Assembly: GCF_014898815.1 (NCBI RefSeq) | Contig: NW_026515510.1 | Location: forward strand, 124,001 to 188,000 | DNA length: 64,000 bases | Source: Panonychus citri | Taxonomy: Eukaryota; Arthropoda; Arachnida; Trombidiformes; Tetranychidae | Direction: 5' to 3' | Shown here: in pieces, positions 1 through 12,390 of the stretch | Numbering within the stretch: the stretch's first letter is position 1 | Layout: each line of letters starts with the position of its first letter | Made by a program: the position numbers and the translations under genes | Notes under the pieces: model-generated | Database searches by the model: none | What the model saw: the letters and a program-made list of their open reading frames with translations, nothing else | Told to the model about the DNA's origin: nothing

Positions 1-3000
1 CAGCGGGAGTGACAGCGGATTGACCGAAACCTAAGGTCGCACTTTGAGCTGTTTTACCAAATGGAAGGCCTGAACCAAATGTTGGAGATCCTCCGAAAGT
101 TGGTTGGGCTCCAAAAGCCGGTGCTCCTCCAAAGGTTGGCTGAGCACCGAATCGAGGTTGATTTTGATTAGAGAATGAACCGAATCCTGTTTGAGCGACA
201 CCGGGTCCTTGAGAGGCGAAAGAAGCTGACATGGAGGAGGGCGAACCAAATGGTTGGGCTGATGGCTTAGGTGAAAAGAGGCCAACTTGTGGCGATTGAC
301 CACCGATACCTGATCCAAATGGATTACTTGGTGTACTGTTTTGACTTGGCTGTCCTCCCAAGTTTGCAAGGGCTGTGTTGAAATTGAAAGCGGGCACTGG
401 TTCATTAGCTTTGACTTGTGAGGTAAATGAAGTTGGAGTTGTGGGAGTGAAAAAAGCGGTTGTATTCTGAGGACCGCCAAACAATGACGGTGAAGTTGGT
501 GTTGTAACTGCGACTTGTTGCTGAGCATTTGTAGAAGCTCCAAGGCCAAACACGGAATTAGAAGGTGAAACAGCGGTAATGGTGGTGGTGGAAGAGGAAA
601 GTGAAGTAGCTGAGGTTGAGAATATAGATGAGCCGGAGGTTAGATTTAACGGCGCTGATGAACTTGCTACTGAGGTAAAAACAGGAGTAACGGTGGTAGC
701 GGTTGAAGCAACGGATTCACCAGCAGGACTAATAACGGTAGTGGAAGACGATGTCGCACTAATGCCGACATTTGGTTCAGATTTAACTCCCAATGAAAAG
801 ACCGGTGGAGTAGCTGTTTGAGTTGAGGTAATTGAGTTTGCAGATGAAACTTGACCAGTTGATGTACCAAAATCAAAAGGTTTACCAGGTACCGGTGTAA
901 TTGTGGTGGTTGTTGACGATGAACTGACGGTTGATGCTGTTGTGGTACTTGCGTTTGTTGTGGTTGTAGCTACCGAAGCTAAAGATACAGTAGTTGACGT
1001 AACAGTGGAAGCGGAAGTTGACGTTGATGAGACTGTAGACGGACCTAAAGTACCACCGAAGCTGAAACTTGGGGCAGCTGAAGGCGTTGCATCACCGAAA
1101 CTGAAGCCAGTGGTGCTTGATGGTTTTTCAGTTGAAAAAAGTGATGTGGAAATTGAAGTTTTCGTATCGTTTGCCGATTGAGCGGCAGAAGGTGTTGGAG
1201 ATCCAAAGAGACTCGAAGCATTTGCGGTGGTTGACATAGAAAAGCCACTGGCAGTCGAAAATGAGAAGGGTGCATTTGAATTGTTTGATTTAGAGATTGG
1301 GACTGTAGATGCAGTCGAGGAAATGCTGATATTGGCAGCGCTTGGTGAGGCTGCGACTGAAGTAGTAGCTGCAGTGGGTCTAAATGAAAATGCAGGAGCG
1401 GTTGAAGCCGTTGAAGTGTTTGACTGAGAAGTGAATGTGAAGGCGGGAAAAGCGGTCGCTGGTTTAGGTGAGGAGACCGCTGATGATGCTGAAGTAATAG
1501 TTGAGGCCACAGAGGTTGAAGAGACTGAACTTGTTACCGGTTTAGTTTCAACTTTGGGTTGAACGTTTTCCTTGCTTATGGTACTTGGAGTATCTTTATC
1601 TTTTGATATAATTGAAATGTCCTTTGTCGCGGTAGCAAAGGTCGAAGCGAATCCTTTTTCGGTCGGTTTTACCGATGATTGGCCAAAGAGAAAGGTTGAA
1701 GAGGACGGAGTGGGTGAGGCAATGTTACCCAGAGTGGTTGAAGCAAAGGAAAGGGAAAAACTATCGTCTTTAGGATCAGTTTTAGATGCGAATGGCGTTG
1801 ATTTATCAGCTGGTTCTGGTTCTTTGAAAATTGATTTATCACCAATTTGTTGTGATTTAGACGCTAATCTTGGATCAGTTTTCGTGGTGATTGGCGATAA
1901 AAAGTTAAGATTCTTAACTGGTGATTGATATCTTGATGTATCATTTATTGACATATCACCGATTGCAGTTGAATAAAATAATGATTTATCTTGATCAGAT
2001 GATTTTGTTGGTGTAACTTGATTTGGTTGAATAGTTGTATTTAAATCAACTGGTTTAGATTGGCCTGAGGTCACATTGGTCCATGATTTAACTGGAATAT
2101 TATCTGATATTATTTGTGATTTTTCTCGAATCTGTTTTAATCGCTCCTGTGCTTTAACAACCGCTGAAACCATTTTAGAAGATTTCAAATCGCTTGGTAA
2201 AATGGCTCTTCTAATAGGAACTGAGTTTCGTTGTTCAAAAAATTCCAAAAGTTTCTCTTTCTTTTCCTTTGTTATGGTTGGTATTTTAATCATTGATTTA
2301 TGGCGACTAATATCACTTAGAATACTATTATCGTCTTGGATGGAAGAGCTTCTAAGGGAGTTTATAATATCCTGAATCTCTTTTCTTCTTGGAGAGACTG
2401 AACCAGATTCTTCCAATTCAATTGATTCCAAATAAACATCATATTTGGAGAGATTTTTCTTCAACATTTCAATTGTCTTATGATGGGTTGACAGGGTGTG
2501 GTAAATCATGTCTATGGATGATAATCCGGTTGGAAGTTTCTTTACATTCATTTGAGCGGTGTAATCTTCCCATTCTCTGTCCAACATGTTATTCAAATCT
2601 TCAAGATGCATTTCAATTTCGTGGGCGATTTTTTTAATCTCTCTCATCTTTCGCGCGGTAATTGGATCAATGGATCGTCTATTGGCCATCATTGTATAAA
2701 TTGGATCTGATTCTTTTTCTAATCGAGTTTGGGCTTCTTGTACCATGGCCCAGGTTTCCAATATGTATCCATTTAACATGTTTAAATCGAGACTTTTAAA
2801 TGTATCTGATGAAGTTTTCAAGAGTTCAAATAAACTTGCTGTTTCCGATTGGAGAATTGCCAATTCATCAGGTTTACCGATTTGTAAATTTAATGCTTTC
2901 GAGAAATTATTCTTAGCGTTTTGTAGGGTCTTGGTAAATTCCAAGATTTCTTCATTAATGGCCATGGAAAATGTTTCTTCCAAAACTTCAAGTTCCTTTT

Positions 3001-4927
3001 TTCTTAATTCTTCTTCACTAATGATTGGCTTGGAAGGAGCTTGTTGTTGTTGCTGCTGCTGTTGCTGTTGGAGTTGCTGAGCTTGTTGAGCTGCTTGGAT
3101 TTCAGCTAATTGTTGTTGATGCTGAGCCTGTTGTTGGGATACTTGCTGTTGCTGTTGACTCGGAGCTTGAACCGTTGCTGCAACAGTAACGGTAGTTTGA
3201 GGCTTTGGTTTTTCTTGACCAGTCTTTGGAAGTGAAAAAGTAAACGAAGCATCAACTGAAGGTTGTGATTGTTGACCAGGAAAAGTTTGAGCTTGGCTCT
3301 TTGTTACACCAGCTTGACCAGTAACTTGTTGTTGTTGTTGTTGCTGCTGATGCTGCTGTCCAGTCGTTTGAATATCTGGACGATTAACTCGAGTTGGACC
3401 TGGAACACTGATAGGAAGTGGTTGGCATGGAGGACAATCGGGAATTTGAAATTTTCCTTGAAGATGACAAGCATAATAAGGACAGAGTAGACCAGCTGAT
3501 GTGAGGACAACAATTAAAGGCCAACCTGGACCACCTAAACTAATAGATTCATTTATTTTGAATACTTTGGTTGGTCCTTTGAACCAAGCAATACCAACAG
3601 GATAAGCATCAGATCCATCGGAACCTGATAATTCAATTCTAGATGAATCATCAAGCATCCATTGTTGCCATGTGGTTGGTGAGGCATTAACTGGTGTATC
3701 ACAACCAATAACGGAAACTTCATTGGAAAGTGATGAAAGGCATAGGAGGATATTTCCAATCTCAGAAAAGGTTATCCTTATTTTATCGGGTCCCTCATAT
3801 TGTTTACCTGTTTCCATACAAACATAACCATAATCATGATATTCGGGAACTGCTTTCGGAGGTGCATGAACAAATATCACCCTGGTATCTGGACTATTGG
3901 TTGCGCTATTGTGAACATAGGCCACTTGAAATAAAGCACTATGAACCCAATTAACATTGACAATCTTATGGTTTGGCAAAGGTGAGGGAATAACTTTAGC
4001 CTTTTGAAAACCTTTACCGTTAGAATGTTTAAATTGTGTTAATTGACCATTATCACCACCGACAACAATTTGTTTCCCTTTAGGACTCCAACTAGCACAG
4101 GTAAATTTAAAAGAATCAGAGTAATGGGCCAAAAGTTGAACACCTTTAGTTTGCTGGTCAATTCCAATTGTAACCAAGGCTCCATTACTTGTGGTAGCTG
4201 CGAATAGGGTCTCAGCGAAATCGGGATGCCAAGCAACCGATTGAATATAAACATTTAATGAGATTGTTGGAGGAAATTCTAACCGTGAAATGGGATTAGG
4301 ATTACCAGAGAGAAGAGTTGGAATATCAAAAATATCTCCAGATAAATTGTTGGATGAATTTTGGCCAAATACAAGGAGTGTACTATTGGTTCCTCCACTC
4401 ACAGAGAGTAGGGATGGTTTATAAGGTAATTTGATCTCAAGGGCTGGATAAGAGTTAACGATTGTATCAACCACCTTCTTATCCCATTCGTAATCCAGTA
4501 AAGTTGAAATTCTAATCACTTTGAAGGCTAAAATGGTAAATAAAATGGAAGACAAAAAATAAAGTAAAAAGAATCAAAAATATAGAAAATTATTAACCCA
4601 ATAATAGGAACACATTGGCTACAAGATATAAATTGTGTGAACCTCATGAGACACAATAAGACAGAAACAATTAACTAACCATTTCCGTAAGCGGCAAAAA
4701 TGACTTGGTGAGTGTGAGATATGGCAAGATTATTGATAACATTAGTATCAAGATTATCAGTAACGGCCAATTTACGAAGTTGAAAAAATTTAAAATTCTA
4801 TTGATGAAAAAAAAAATAAAATAAAAAGTAACAATTAAAATGATTCACACATCAGGTTAAGTTACATAAGCAAATAGATTTAATCACTTACCAGATTTTC
4901 TAGATTCTTAGCTGTCACTAAAGCCAT
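1..4927 (-). CDS. Nup214: Nucleoporin Nup214, partial (C-terminus beyond left edge)
   Basis: FG-nucleoporin of the cytoplasmic face of the nuclear pore, the family that anchors the Nup88 complex and DDX19 in mRNA export. Exons (minus): 4892-4927, 4680-4797, and one long exon 4527 down past 1; phases agree at both introns and the frame stays open to the edge (at least 1,560 residues). Residues about 1-430 resemble the Nup214 N-terminal beta-propeller, including a 'WSPKGKQ' blade segment. Residues about 440-560 are glutamine-rich, about 560-765 are charged and helical (coiled-coil-like), and from about 1000 on the chain is Ser/Thr-rich with at least 15 FG dipeptides, densest near the edge (repeats such as QPTFGG, PAFGAQ). 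The start is the first ATG of a 12-codon first exon. The family assignment rests on the combined architecture plus propeller similarity. The far C-terminus is not visible. Confidence 0.9.
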
Positions 4928-5259
4928 GATGATGGTTAAACAACTAGAGTTAATTGTAGACAATTATCTAATAGTCAAGGTTAAATTGTAATCAACTGAA
5001 ACACTAATAACACAAGATGAAAATCAAATTAAAATCTAACCGAAAGTGAAAATTTTCAAATAAAAACAAAAATTTCCTAGAACTCAAGTAGCTCCATCTC
5101 TCGGTATTTTCTCAAAGTATTTGACCAATTGGCCTCAAAGTCATATTTTTGTCTAAAACATATTAATCAGTGAATTAATTAATTTTAACCTTTAAATTGT
5201 GAATAAAAGTTTTCCCTTTATCAAGTGCGTTCAGGTAAAGGAAAAAAAAGGGAATCAAA
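4928..5259. other. Spacer between Nup214 5' end and the retroelement
   Basis: A+T-rich, no supported gene. It holds the presumed Nup214 5' UTR/promoter on the minus strand. No convincing TATA box or target-site duplication was recognised. Confidence 0.5.
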
Positions 5260-6569
5260 ATGTCCACAAACAGCGAAAATGGTACTTCTTCTGAACTGCG
5301 TAAACTTAGTAAGTATAACTACATGAAAATGTATATTAAAAATTTCCGAGATTTAAACAAAATTGAACAAACATATAAACTAAGAAAACCTTTTATACAT
5401 TAAAACTTTTTGTCATTTAAACTTACCCTAATTCAAACTTCTAGAGGATAGAAAAGTCTCAAAGAAAACAAAATTCGGAATTGTCAGAACGTATGTAGAA
5501 CAGCATCTGAACACCAACCTGAATCCTGAGACACTCATCACAGAGTTAATAGCGTTTCCCATTGTCAAGACACTGCAAGATGCTGTTAAAGATGCGAAGT
5601 TCATTTCCACCATCGATGAGGCTGAACTACTCAACATGGTTAAATTCACTGATCGACTCATCACCATTCAACAGAACAACAAGGAGACAGAGGAAGAGGA
5701 AGAAGCCATCGAGGTTCAAAATCTGTCAAACAATCAGATTAAAAATCAACTCTCAGTGCAGTTTGACACCAAGCAAGGACCACCGGCTACCTGGTACAGT
5801 GTTTCTCACATAGTTATACATCATACAATCATCGTTAAGATTCCGGGTTTGAAAAATCAACTAGAGAAAAATTGGTGAGCTTACCACCGATCAAGTTGAA
5901 AATCTATTGGAAATGGCAAATGAAGATGTTGGTTCTGCCGAAGAAGTTCAACCTGGCTTCGATTCGGCGAAAATACGATGTTCGAGCATATCTGATAGAA
6001 CAAAGATTTTCAACTTTATCAGGAAAATGAAACCCGAATGGGACACAAAGATCCCTCCGATAAACGACCCACAGATCAAAATACTTGGCGTTAAGTTTGA
6101 TGAGGAGCAAAAGACCCAATGGATCCAAAGACTCATTATGAAAAATCGCTGGAAGAAATGTTGGAAAGTAAACATCAAGCATTTTTATAGAAATGGAAAA
6201 TTTTTTGACGTAATAATCGAAATAGATCCAGCGTTAAGAGAGTGGCTTGAGCTTCATGATGGATTGGTAGCCGTTGGATATAAACGCGCTCGAGTTGTGG
6301 ACCATTTCGACATTAAACAGTGTCGCCGATGCACCAAATTTGGACACATCGCCAATAAATGTACACAGCTAAGTATCTGCCCTTTCTGTGGTGATAAGAA
6401 CCATATCCATGAACAATGCCCGATCAAAGATAAAAAACATAAATGGCGTTGCCCAAATTGCCAAAAAAGAGGTGAAAGCGCCTTCGACATTGGTTGTGAG
6501 AAATTTCAAGAGAAATTACTTTTCGAACTTGAAAAAAGAAATTTCCAGTATAAAATGATCATGGCTTAG
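5260..6569 (+). pseudogene. Gag-like ORF1 with CCHC zinc knuckles (LINE, first ORF), frameshifted
   Basis: Nucleic-acid-binding ORF1-type protein. The ATG at 5260 opens a 16-codon segment ending at a consensus donor (GTAAGT from 5309). A TAG acceptor at 5442-5444 restores the frame into 5445-5878, an acidic helical region. The frame then shifts by one in an A-run near 5870 and continues to the stop at 6567-6569. The last part has a CX2CX4HX4C knuckle (core CRRCTKFGHIANKC) followed by further Cys/His clusters (CPFC...HEQC, CPNC), typical of non-LTR gag-like proteins. The intron-like gap is odd for a retroelement because splicing would remove it from the next copy, so it could instead be a deletion or insertion scar. 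It may belong to the same element as the RT at 7.9-10.8 kb or to a second, older insertion. Confidence 0.6.
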
Positions 6570-7028
6570 CCTAAAGTTCACTTGCACTTAAAATTAGCCT
6601 GAAAGAAACCTAATCCGTAAACAAAACCAAAATCCTTTAATTAATGGAATCTCAATTTACTAATCACTTAATCTTTTAGAAATTTTCTTTCCCTTTGGCA
6701 ACCTTGTTAATTACTAACACAAACTCTAGAATTATCCTTACTCATTAACAATTAAAACTCTTCATCATAACAATTAAGCTCTTACAATTAACCCAACAAG
6801 CAATTAACACTTAAACCCTAAAACACACAATCACACTCAATCATTATAAACCCAAGAAAACAATTAACAAACAACCTCCAGACTACAACCCAAACCAAGA
6901 ACATTTTCATTAACTTTCAATCATCAGTTACACACTAATTAATCATTCTTAAGTTTTCACAGAAAATCACAACAACAAATTAATAATACGATCACTTCAT
7001 CACCGATTAGTCTTAAGGACTGGTAATC
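6570..7028 (+). other. A-rich, G-poor spacer between the two zinc-knuckle ORFs
   Basis: About 460 bases with marked strand asymmetry (rich in A and C, almost no G on the plus strand) and no open frame. It looks like an untranslated or inter-ORF stretch of a retroelement rather than host spacer, which is more symmetric in this window. Confidence 0.4.
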
Positions 7029-7906
7029 ATGAACAAAATATATCGTGAATTACAAGCCCTTCGTTTAGGCTGGATAAAAGCACCCCATCGACAGATAAAA
7101 CACTCTCTTTTCAAGTTGAACCCCATGTAACCGACATCTCTTCGTTTATATCCTTCCTGATTTGCAACATCCCAGATCAATCGAGAAAGATCATAAAAAT
7201 TCGTCTCCGTAAAAACGGAAGAGTTGAGATTTTACCAACAACAATAGAAACCAAGGAGGAAATCATTTCAATCATCAATAACCATTTTTGTAACTCCATT
7301 TTCTACGATTACATCCCAACTCCTTCATCTGTGTACTTTAAAGTGAAAGGTTTAAGGTCAGTGTCTTTCAACATCATTTGTAACAACATCTTAATCTCCA
7401 ATCACCTAGAAGAAGATCGAGAAACTTTTGTATCCAATGTGAAAATCGACGAAAATATTACCACAATTATATTGAACCTCAGTTATCTAAATCGAGAAAA
7501 ACTACTTGACAGTGACGGTCAAATTAAATTTATGGGTAAAACCTTTCAAGTTTTCGACAACTTTAACCTACAAATATACTCCTGTCTCTCGGTGAAATCA
7601 CCGCATCAAAATTGTCAAGCTCTGTGTATAAACTGCTCAAGACCACATCAAGGTCAATGTTTAGCTAAACCTTTGTGCTACCATTGTAATGGTGAACACA
7701 CATCGTATTCATCAAAGTGCAAAACAATTCAAGATAAACTCTCTAAAGTCTCAAAAAACTATACAATTAAATATGAATGGTTTCTTCCCACCGAAGATAA
7801 ACCTAAATTACCTGAATGCACGGAAAATGAAGGAAATAACAACGAACCTGATAACCAAGACATTAAATTCCAAATCTTCAATCCTCGTGTTGGTGGAAGT
7901 GAATAG
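7029..7906 (+). pseudogene. Second gag-like zinc-knuckle ORF of the LINE
   Basis: The reading frame 7045-7906 has no ATG of its own at the front. An ATG at 7029 lies in another frame and would need a shift near 7068, so the start is damaged. The C-terminal part shows two compact Cys/His clusters (CQALCINCSRPHQGQC, then CYHCNGEHTSYSSKC), consistent with zinc knuckles just upstream of an endonuclease/RT ORF, the usual ORF1 place. It ends at 7906, where the ORF2 frame (+1 relative to it) is already open, so ORF1 and ORF2 overlap or abut. No similarity beyond the knuckles could be judged by eye. Confidence 0.6.
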
Positions 7907-10846
7907 AGCAATTGCCATCAAATTCACCGGTCGAAACCTCATCTTAAACGACCAAACCGCCATAATTACATCACCTGATATCCAAATTCATCAATGTGAC
8001 ACCTCAGTTAAAAATTGTACAGCGATAATAATATCACAACAAAAAAGACAACTACTAATAATTGGTTCGTACATCGCTCACTCAGACCAACTGAAAAACG
8101 TAGTCGACTTTGTGGACCTTATTTCATCATTTGTTCACCTACCAATTGTAATAACCATGGACTCAAACTGCGAACATCCGCTGTGGTCAACGAGGACAAA
8201 TTACCCGCGATTCTCAACTCTCCTGGCTAATTTCTTCATCAAATCGAATCTCATTGTTCTAAATAAACCTCGAGGTGACAATTTCTCTTACCAGCACAAC
8301 AACAAACGCTCATGGATCGACATAGTAGCTTCAAACATTAGAGATATAACTTTAGTCGAGGGAGAGATAATAACCGATCATAGAGAGTATAAGTTAACAA
8401 TTCCAATGCAGCCACCATTTATCGAGATCAGTAATACCAAAGAAACAAAATACATGAGTAAATATAAGCTAGACTTTGTAGCAGATAATCCACATGAATT
8501 TTTTACTAGATTAGTTAGTTTTCAGACAGAACATTGCAAAACAAAAGTGTTTCAGAAAGTGACAACAAACAGAAGAATTAGCAGATTGAGAACAAAAATA
8601 CAAAGAATGAAAAGAGCTAAATTACCCAGAGAAATGATCAAACCGTTAGAAACAGAGTGTATTAGATTAAGGATAGGAAAAAAGATAGGGACTCAACGCT
8701 ACATGTTCAGATACAGAAAAGATTCCACTAAAGTTTGGCAGTTTATCAACAAACTACTAAATCTAAATTCGAACAGAATAGTAATCAGTCAGCAAATTCA
8801 GCCCGATACGAGCTCTTTCAGTAAAACTTACACACACAATAAAGTTGAAATAGGTAGTCCATCGATTCTGAGCGAAAAAGAAATTGATCTAATCACCTCG
8901 ATGAACTTTAGGAAAACCTCCGGTAATGCAGATGAATTTTCGCTAAAGATTTGGAAAAAATTCTGGAAGGTGAACAAGGAAATGATCACAAGTGCGGTTA
9001 AGACCTCCTTCGAGGAAGGTGTAATCTCTCCAGCGATAAAAGTCTTTGGAGCTCATTTTATTCCAAAACCGGGTGGGAGCCTTAGACTTATCAAAATATC
9101 GAACTTCATCCTCAAAATCTTCGATATAATCTTAACAAAACGCATCCAATCAACCCTAAACAAAATTTTGGTACCAAACTCACAATTTGCCTACCAAGCA
9201 TCAGTAAACAATATCGATCTCCACATCATTTTGAGACAACATCTTGATAACGGAATCGCCATCTCAATTGATGCTACAAAAGCTTTCGATTTTATATCCA
9301 TGGAAACAATATACTCTGAATTAGAGAATCATGTCGACCCTGGAACTTTATCCATGATAAAATCATTCCACACCAACCGCTGCCTAAGATACAAATCCTC
9401 GAACGAGACTCTGTACAGAAACGATGATATGGGGACAGCAGCGGGTTCGTCACTTGGCCCAATATTATTTATAGTCGGTCTAAACAGCGCCATCAGAAAA
9501 CTAACCGACTTGAACATACGCATTCTTGCGTTCGCTGATGATATTATTATCCTGGTGATGAAGCTAATCATAGTGAACATCTTAGAATTACCTCAGAAAA
9601 ACTCTCAGAGATTAATCTTCAAATTAATCACAGTAAAACTCAATTCATAAGACACCCACTGACCATCAATACAAAGGTGGTCGGTAAAATAGTCTCTTAT
9701 GCCCTAAACGAAAGATCTTTGGCTGAAATAATTCACCTCTTCTCAACGAGAATCACACCTCAACTGAGAGTAATAAATCGTCTACCGATCCACTACCAGC
9801 GCTTAATCATCTCTGCCTTCTACTCGCACATGTTATACCACCTTGGACCTCATGCCCTCTACAGAAACTTTAACTACCTCAACTTCATCAACAATGTCCA
9901 AGAGATAGTAAACTCGAAACTCAAAGCTGCTTTTGGCTTAAGAAATCGAGTTACAAAATGGGCACCAATTCTTGTCTTTCGCTGTACAAACCCGCTGACA
10001 ATCTGGCTACAAGCTAATCTGGAAGCTATTAAAAGATCGAATTCTAACCCCCTGGACTGGCCAGTGGTACAACTGTTAACGGAAAAACTCACATTTAACC
10101 CACCCAATGAAACGGAAATAGAAAATTTTTGGAAGAGAAAATGTACCAATTCGCCATTAGAACAAGTTTATATCTGCATTAATAAGGAGAGTTTTACAAT
10201 TGACAATGAAAAGACTGTTTATCTAGTGGACTCAAGTCCCTCCAAGACAATTCTAATTGCCCTGTTCATGCTTATAAATAAGCACAAAAATCGTATAGTG
10301 AACTACCAATTACCGGAGAACGTGGTCAAATTTCCTCAAGCCGAAACAACTCAAACCATCATCAGAATGTTAGCGCAACATCGAGTGATGTACACATGGA
10401 GCCCAGAGTTAATCAGCAGATCAATTCCAATGGACGTCGACAGAACCATCACCCTCAACAATAAAATCAACCTCAAAAAAGATATTAGATGTCACATGGC
10501 AGAAACGATAGAAGAAGCTACACTCAAAACACGAAAACCGTCGATATTTACGCTATTCTTTCCGGAGAAAATGCCGAAAAGTTACAACAGTCTACATGGA
10601 GTCAGCCTGAAAAAGATTCTGAATCTATGCACGGATATAACCATGCACGCAGAAATAATTGGTCAAGCCAAAGGGAAAAGAGGAAGGAGTTACCTACACT
10701 ATCTCAGAGAGTGCAAAAGCACGAGAGATCACTGGAGCGAAGAATGGGATTTAACTAAAATCAATGACAAAAATGTAAAAGAAAAAATTCAAAAACTTGA
10801 AAAAATCAGTGAAATACTAATAAACAAATCAGCAAATGTAAACTGA
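7860..10846 (+). pseudogene. LINE ORF2: APE-type endonuclease (incomplete) and reverse transcriptase
   Basis: The usable frame starts within about 7860-7900 and runs to 9650; after a one-base shift near 9558 it continues in another frame to the stop at 10844-10846. The N-terminal part resembles the central and C-terminal part of APE endonucleases ('TMDSNCEHPLW', 'RSWIDIVAS'), but the usual first 60 or so residues carrying the metal-binding Asn and Glu are not seen, suggesting an internal deletion. RT landmarks follow in order: 'PKPGG', motif A 'ISIDATKAFDF', 'GSSLGPILF', and the FADD box at 9531-9542. No RNase H domain was recognised. The frameshift lies just after FADD, so it truncates the thumb and C-terminal domain. 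Confidence 0.8.
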
Positions 10847-10920
10847 ACGATTAGTTCGGTGCCCTTGTGGCGAAAATGCCTAATGCATTTGTCTTCATGG
10901 CGGAAATAAACAATTAGCTT

Positions 10921-11920
10921 TTTTAATTGTTCAAAAAAGTTAATCAAACAATTGAATCTTTTTGATTTAATTAAATTAAATCTAATTTATGTTTTTGTTT
11001 CTATCATTTAATTTGATTATTGAGGATTTGGAATAAAGAAGTTGAAAATAAAGTCTGAAACCTTGACCGATTAATTTGTAAACTTATTGTTTTTTATTAT
11101 ATTCATTATGATTAATTAATTGTTGATTGAATTGTTTACCGGGAAAAATTTGATCAAAAATTACATTATTTAAAGAAAATAATGAGATAATAAAGAAGAA
11201 AATTTAAAAATAATTTAGTTAATTATTCAGATGAACTGAAGGGAAATTAACATGATTGAAAATTTAATCAAATTTAAATGAAATCAATTCTAATTAACTG
11301 ATCATTTGTTAGCAAACAATAACAAATATAAACAATTTATTAAGTTAATCACTAAATCTAAGGAAAATTAAAACTGTACATTATTAGTATTAGTAAATTC
11401 TCAATCAGTTAAAAGTTAATTGTGATAACAATATAAGTTCATTGAGTTGATTGAATTGTTATTAGTTAAATAGTCAAAATAAATATTAAAAATTTTTATT
11501 TTTTTAAGAAAAAAAAAGTTAAATTAAATTGAAACTGAATTATCTTCACCCTGAGGCTATTATCAAACTATATAATTTCATGATTATCTTGATCACTGAG
11601 ATTGATATTAAATCAAGTCTGTTACCGTGTTAACCCATTTTCAAGGATAACCGATAATGAGAAGGAAAAATAAAGATAATCAAAGTTAATCAAATGAAAA
11701 GAAGATGTAACACATTTACAATTAAAGTTAATTAGTTGATTGATTGACAATCATTTTTCTGCTGATCATCAACTTTGTAATTGCTTCTCAAGATAAGATT
11801 CATGATTCCTATGGAGAAAGAAGGAAAATAAAAGTAAAATAAGACTCGAATCAAAAGCAGAATGAAAATCAATTGATTAGTAAAAAGAATTGATTGAAAT
11901 TAATTATTCCATTTTCTAAA

Positions 11921-11975
<55 letters not shown>

Positions 11976-12088
11976 CATCATCATCGGAAGATCTTCAAGA
12001 AGATTCTGATGATGACGAAGATGATGAGAAAAAAGGTATCTCTTGATATTGAATAACAGGTAACAGTGGGAGGGATGATAAAGGTAAC

Positions 12089-12149
<61 letters not shown>

Positions 12150-12390
12150 TAAGAGAGAAAGTAAGAGCTGATTGACTGATTGTGATGATTAGGATGACGA
12201 GGATGATGAGGATGATAAAATAATAATGATAATCCAATAGGTATGAACATTGAACATCAGTTCAAGAAAACTCATAGTTTCAGTTTCTGTTATCACATTA
12301 ACTTTGATTTATATTGTAATTGTTGTTTTACTTTGTGTGTTACTTAATTGTTTCAATTAATTGTGATCAATTATCATCATCATCATCATC
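10921..12390. other. Intergenic region and presumed SAM synthetase promoter/5' UTR
   Basis: No gene supported. A+T-rich with many ACAATTA-like words. The only strong structure is the (TC)n...(GA)n inverted pair at 11923-12145. An (ATC)n run (12373-12390) directly precedes the SAM synthetase ATG. Confidence 0.6.
11923..12145. repeat. Long (TC)n / (GA)n inverted microsatellite pair
   Basis: A TC run at 11923-11970 and a GA run at 12092-12145 are complementary over about 48 bases and separated by about 120 bases. The spacer itself carries ATC repeats near its left end and GATGATG-type repeats to the right, so the complementarity extends inward imperfectly. Such GA/TC runs are GAGA-factor-type sites in arthropods and can also form a hairpin. 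It lies about 250 bases upstream of the SAM synthetase start codon. Confidence 0.9.

Larger units (their letters stand above)
5260..10920 (+). mobile_element. Degenerate non-LTR retrotransposon (LINE), I/Jockey-like group
   Basis: Order on the plus strand: gag-like zinc-knuckle ORF, A-rich/G-poor spacer, second zinc-knuckle ORF, then endonuclease plus reverse transcriptase. The RT carries a FADD catalytic box and no long terminal repeats are seen, so this is a non-LTR element. Zinc-knuckle ORF1 plus an APE-type endonuclease fits the I/Jockey/R1 assemblage; the exact clade is not determined. At least three frame disruptions (near 5870, 7068 and 9558) and an apparently shortened endonuclease show that it is not autonomous. 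The short 3' UTR contains a perfect 6-bp stem (10874-10879 with 10885-10890). Both ends are approximate; I could not identify a target-site duplication. Confidence 0.8.

Noticed and set aside
31..1430. Several open frames on both strands over the first 1.4 kb
   Set aside because: They are other-frame shadows of the Ser/Thr/FG-rich Nup214 exon, which reads continuously on the minus strand.
11995..12237. Minus-strand frame rich in Leu-Ser repeats
   Set aside because: It is the translation of the GA/TC microsatellite; no conserved sequence.
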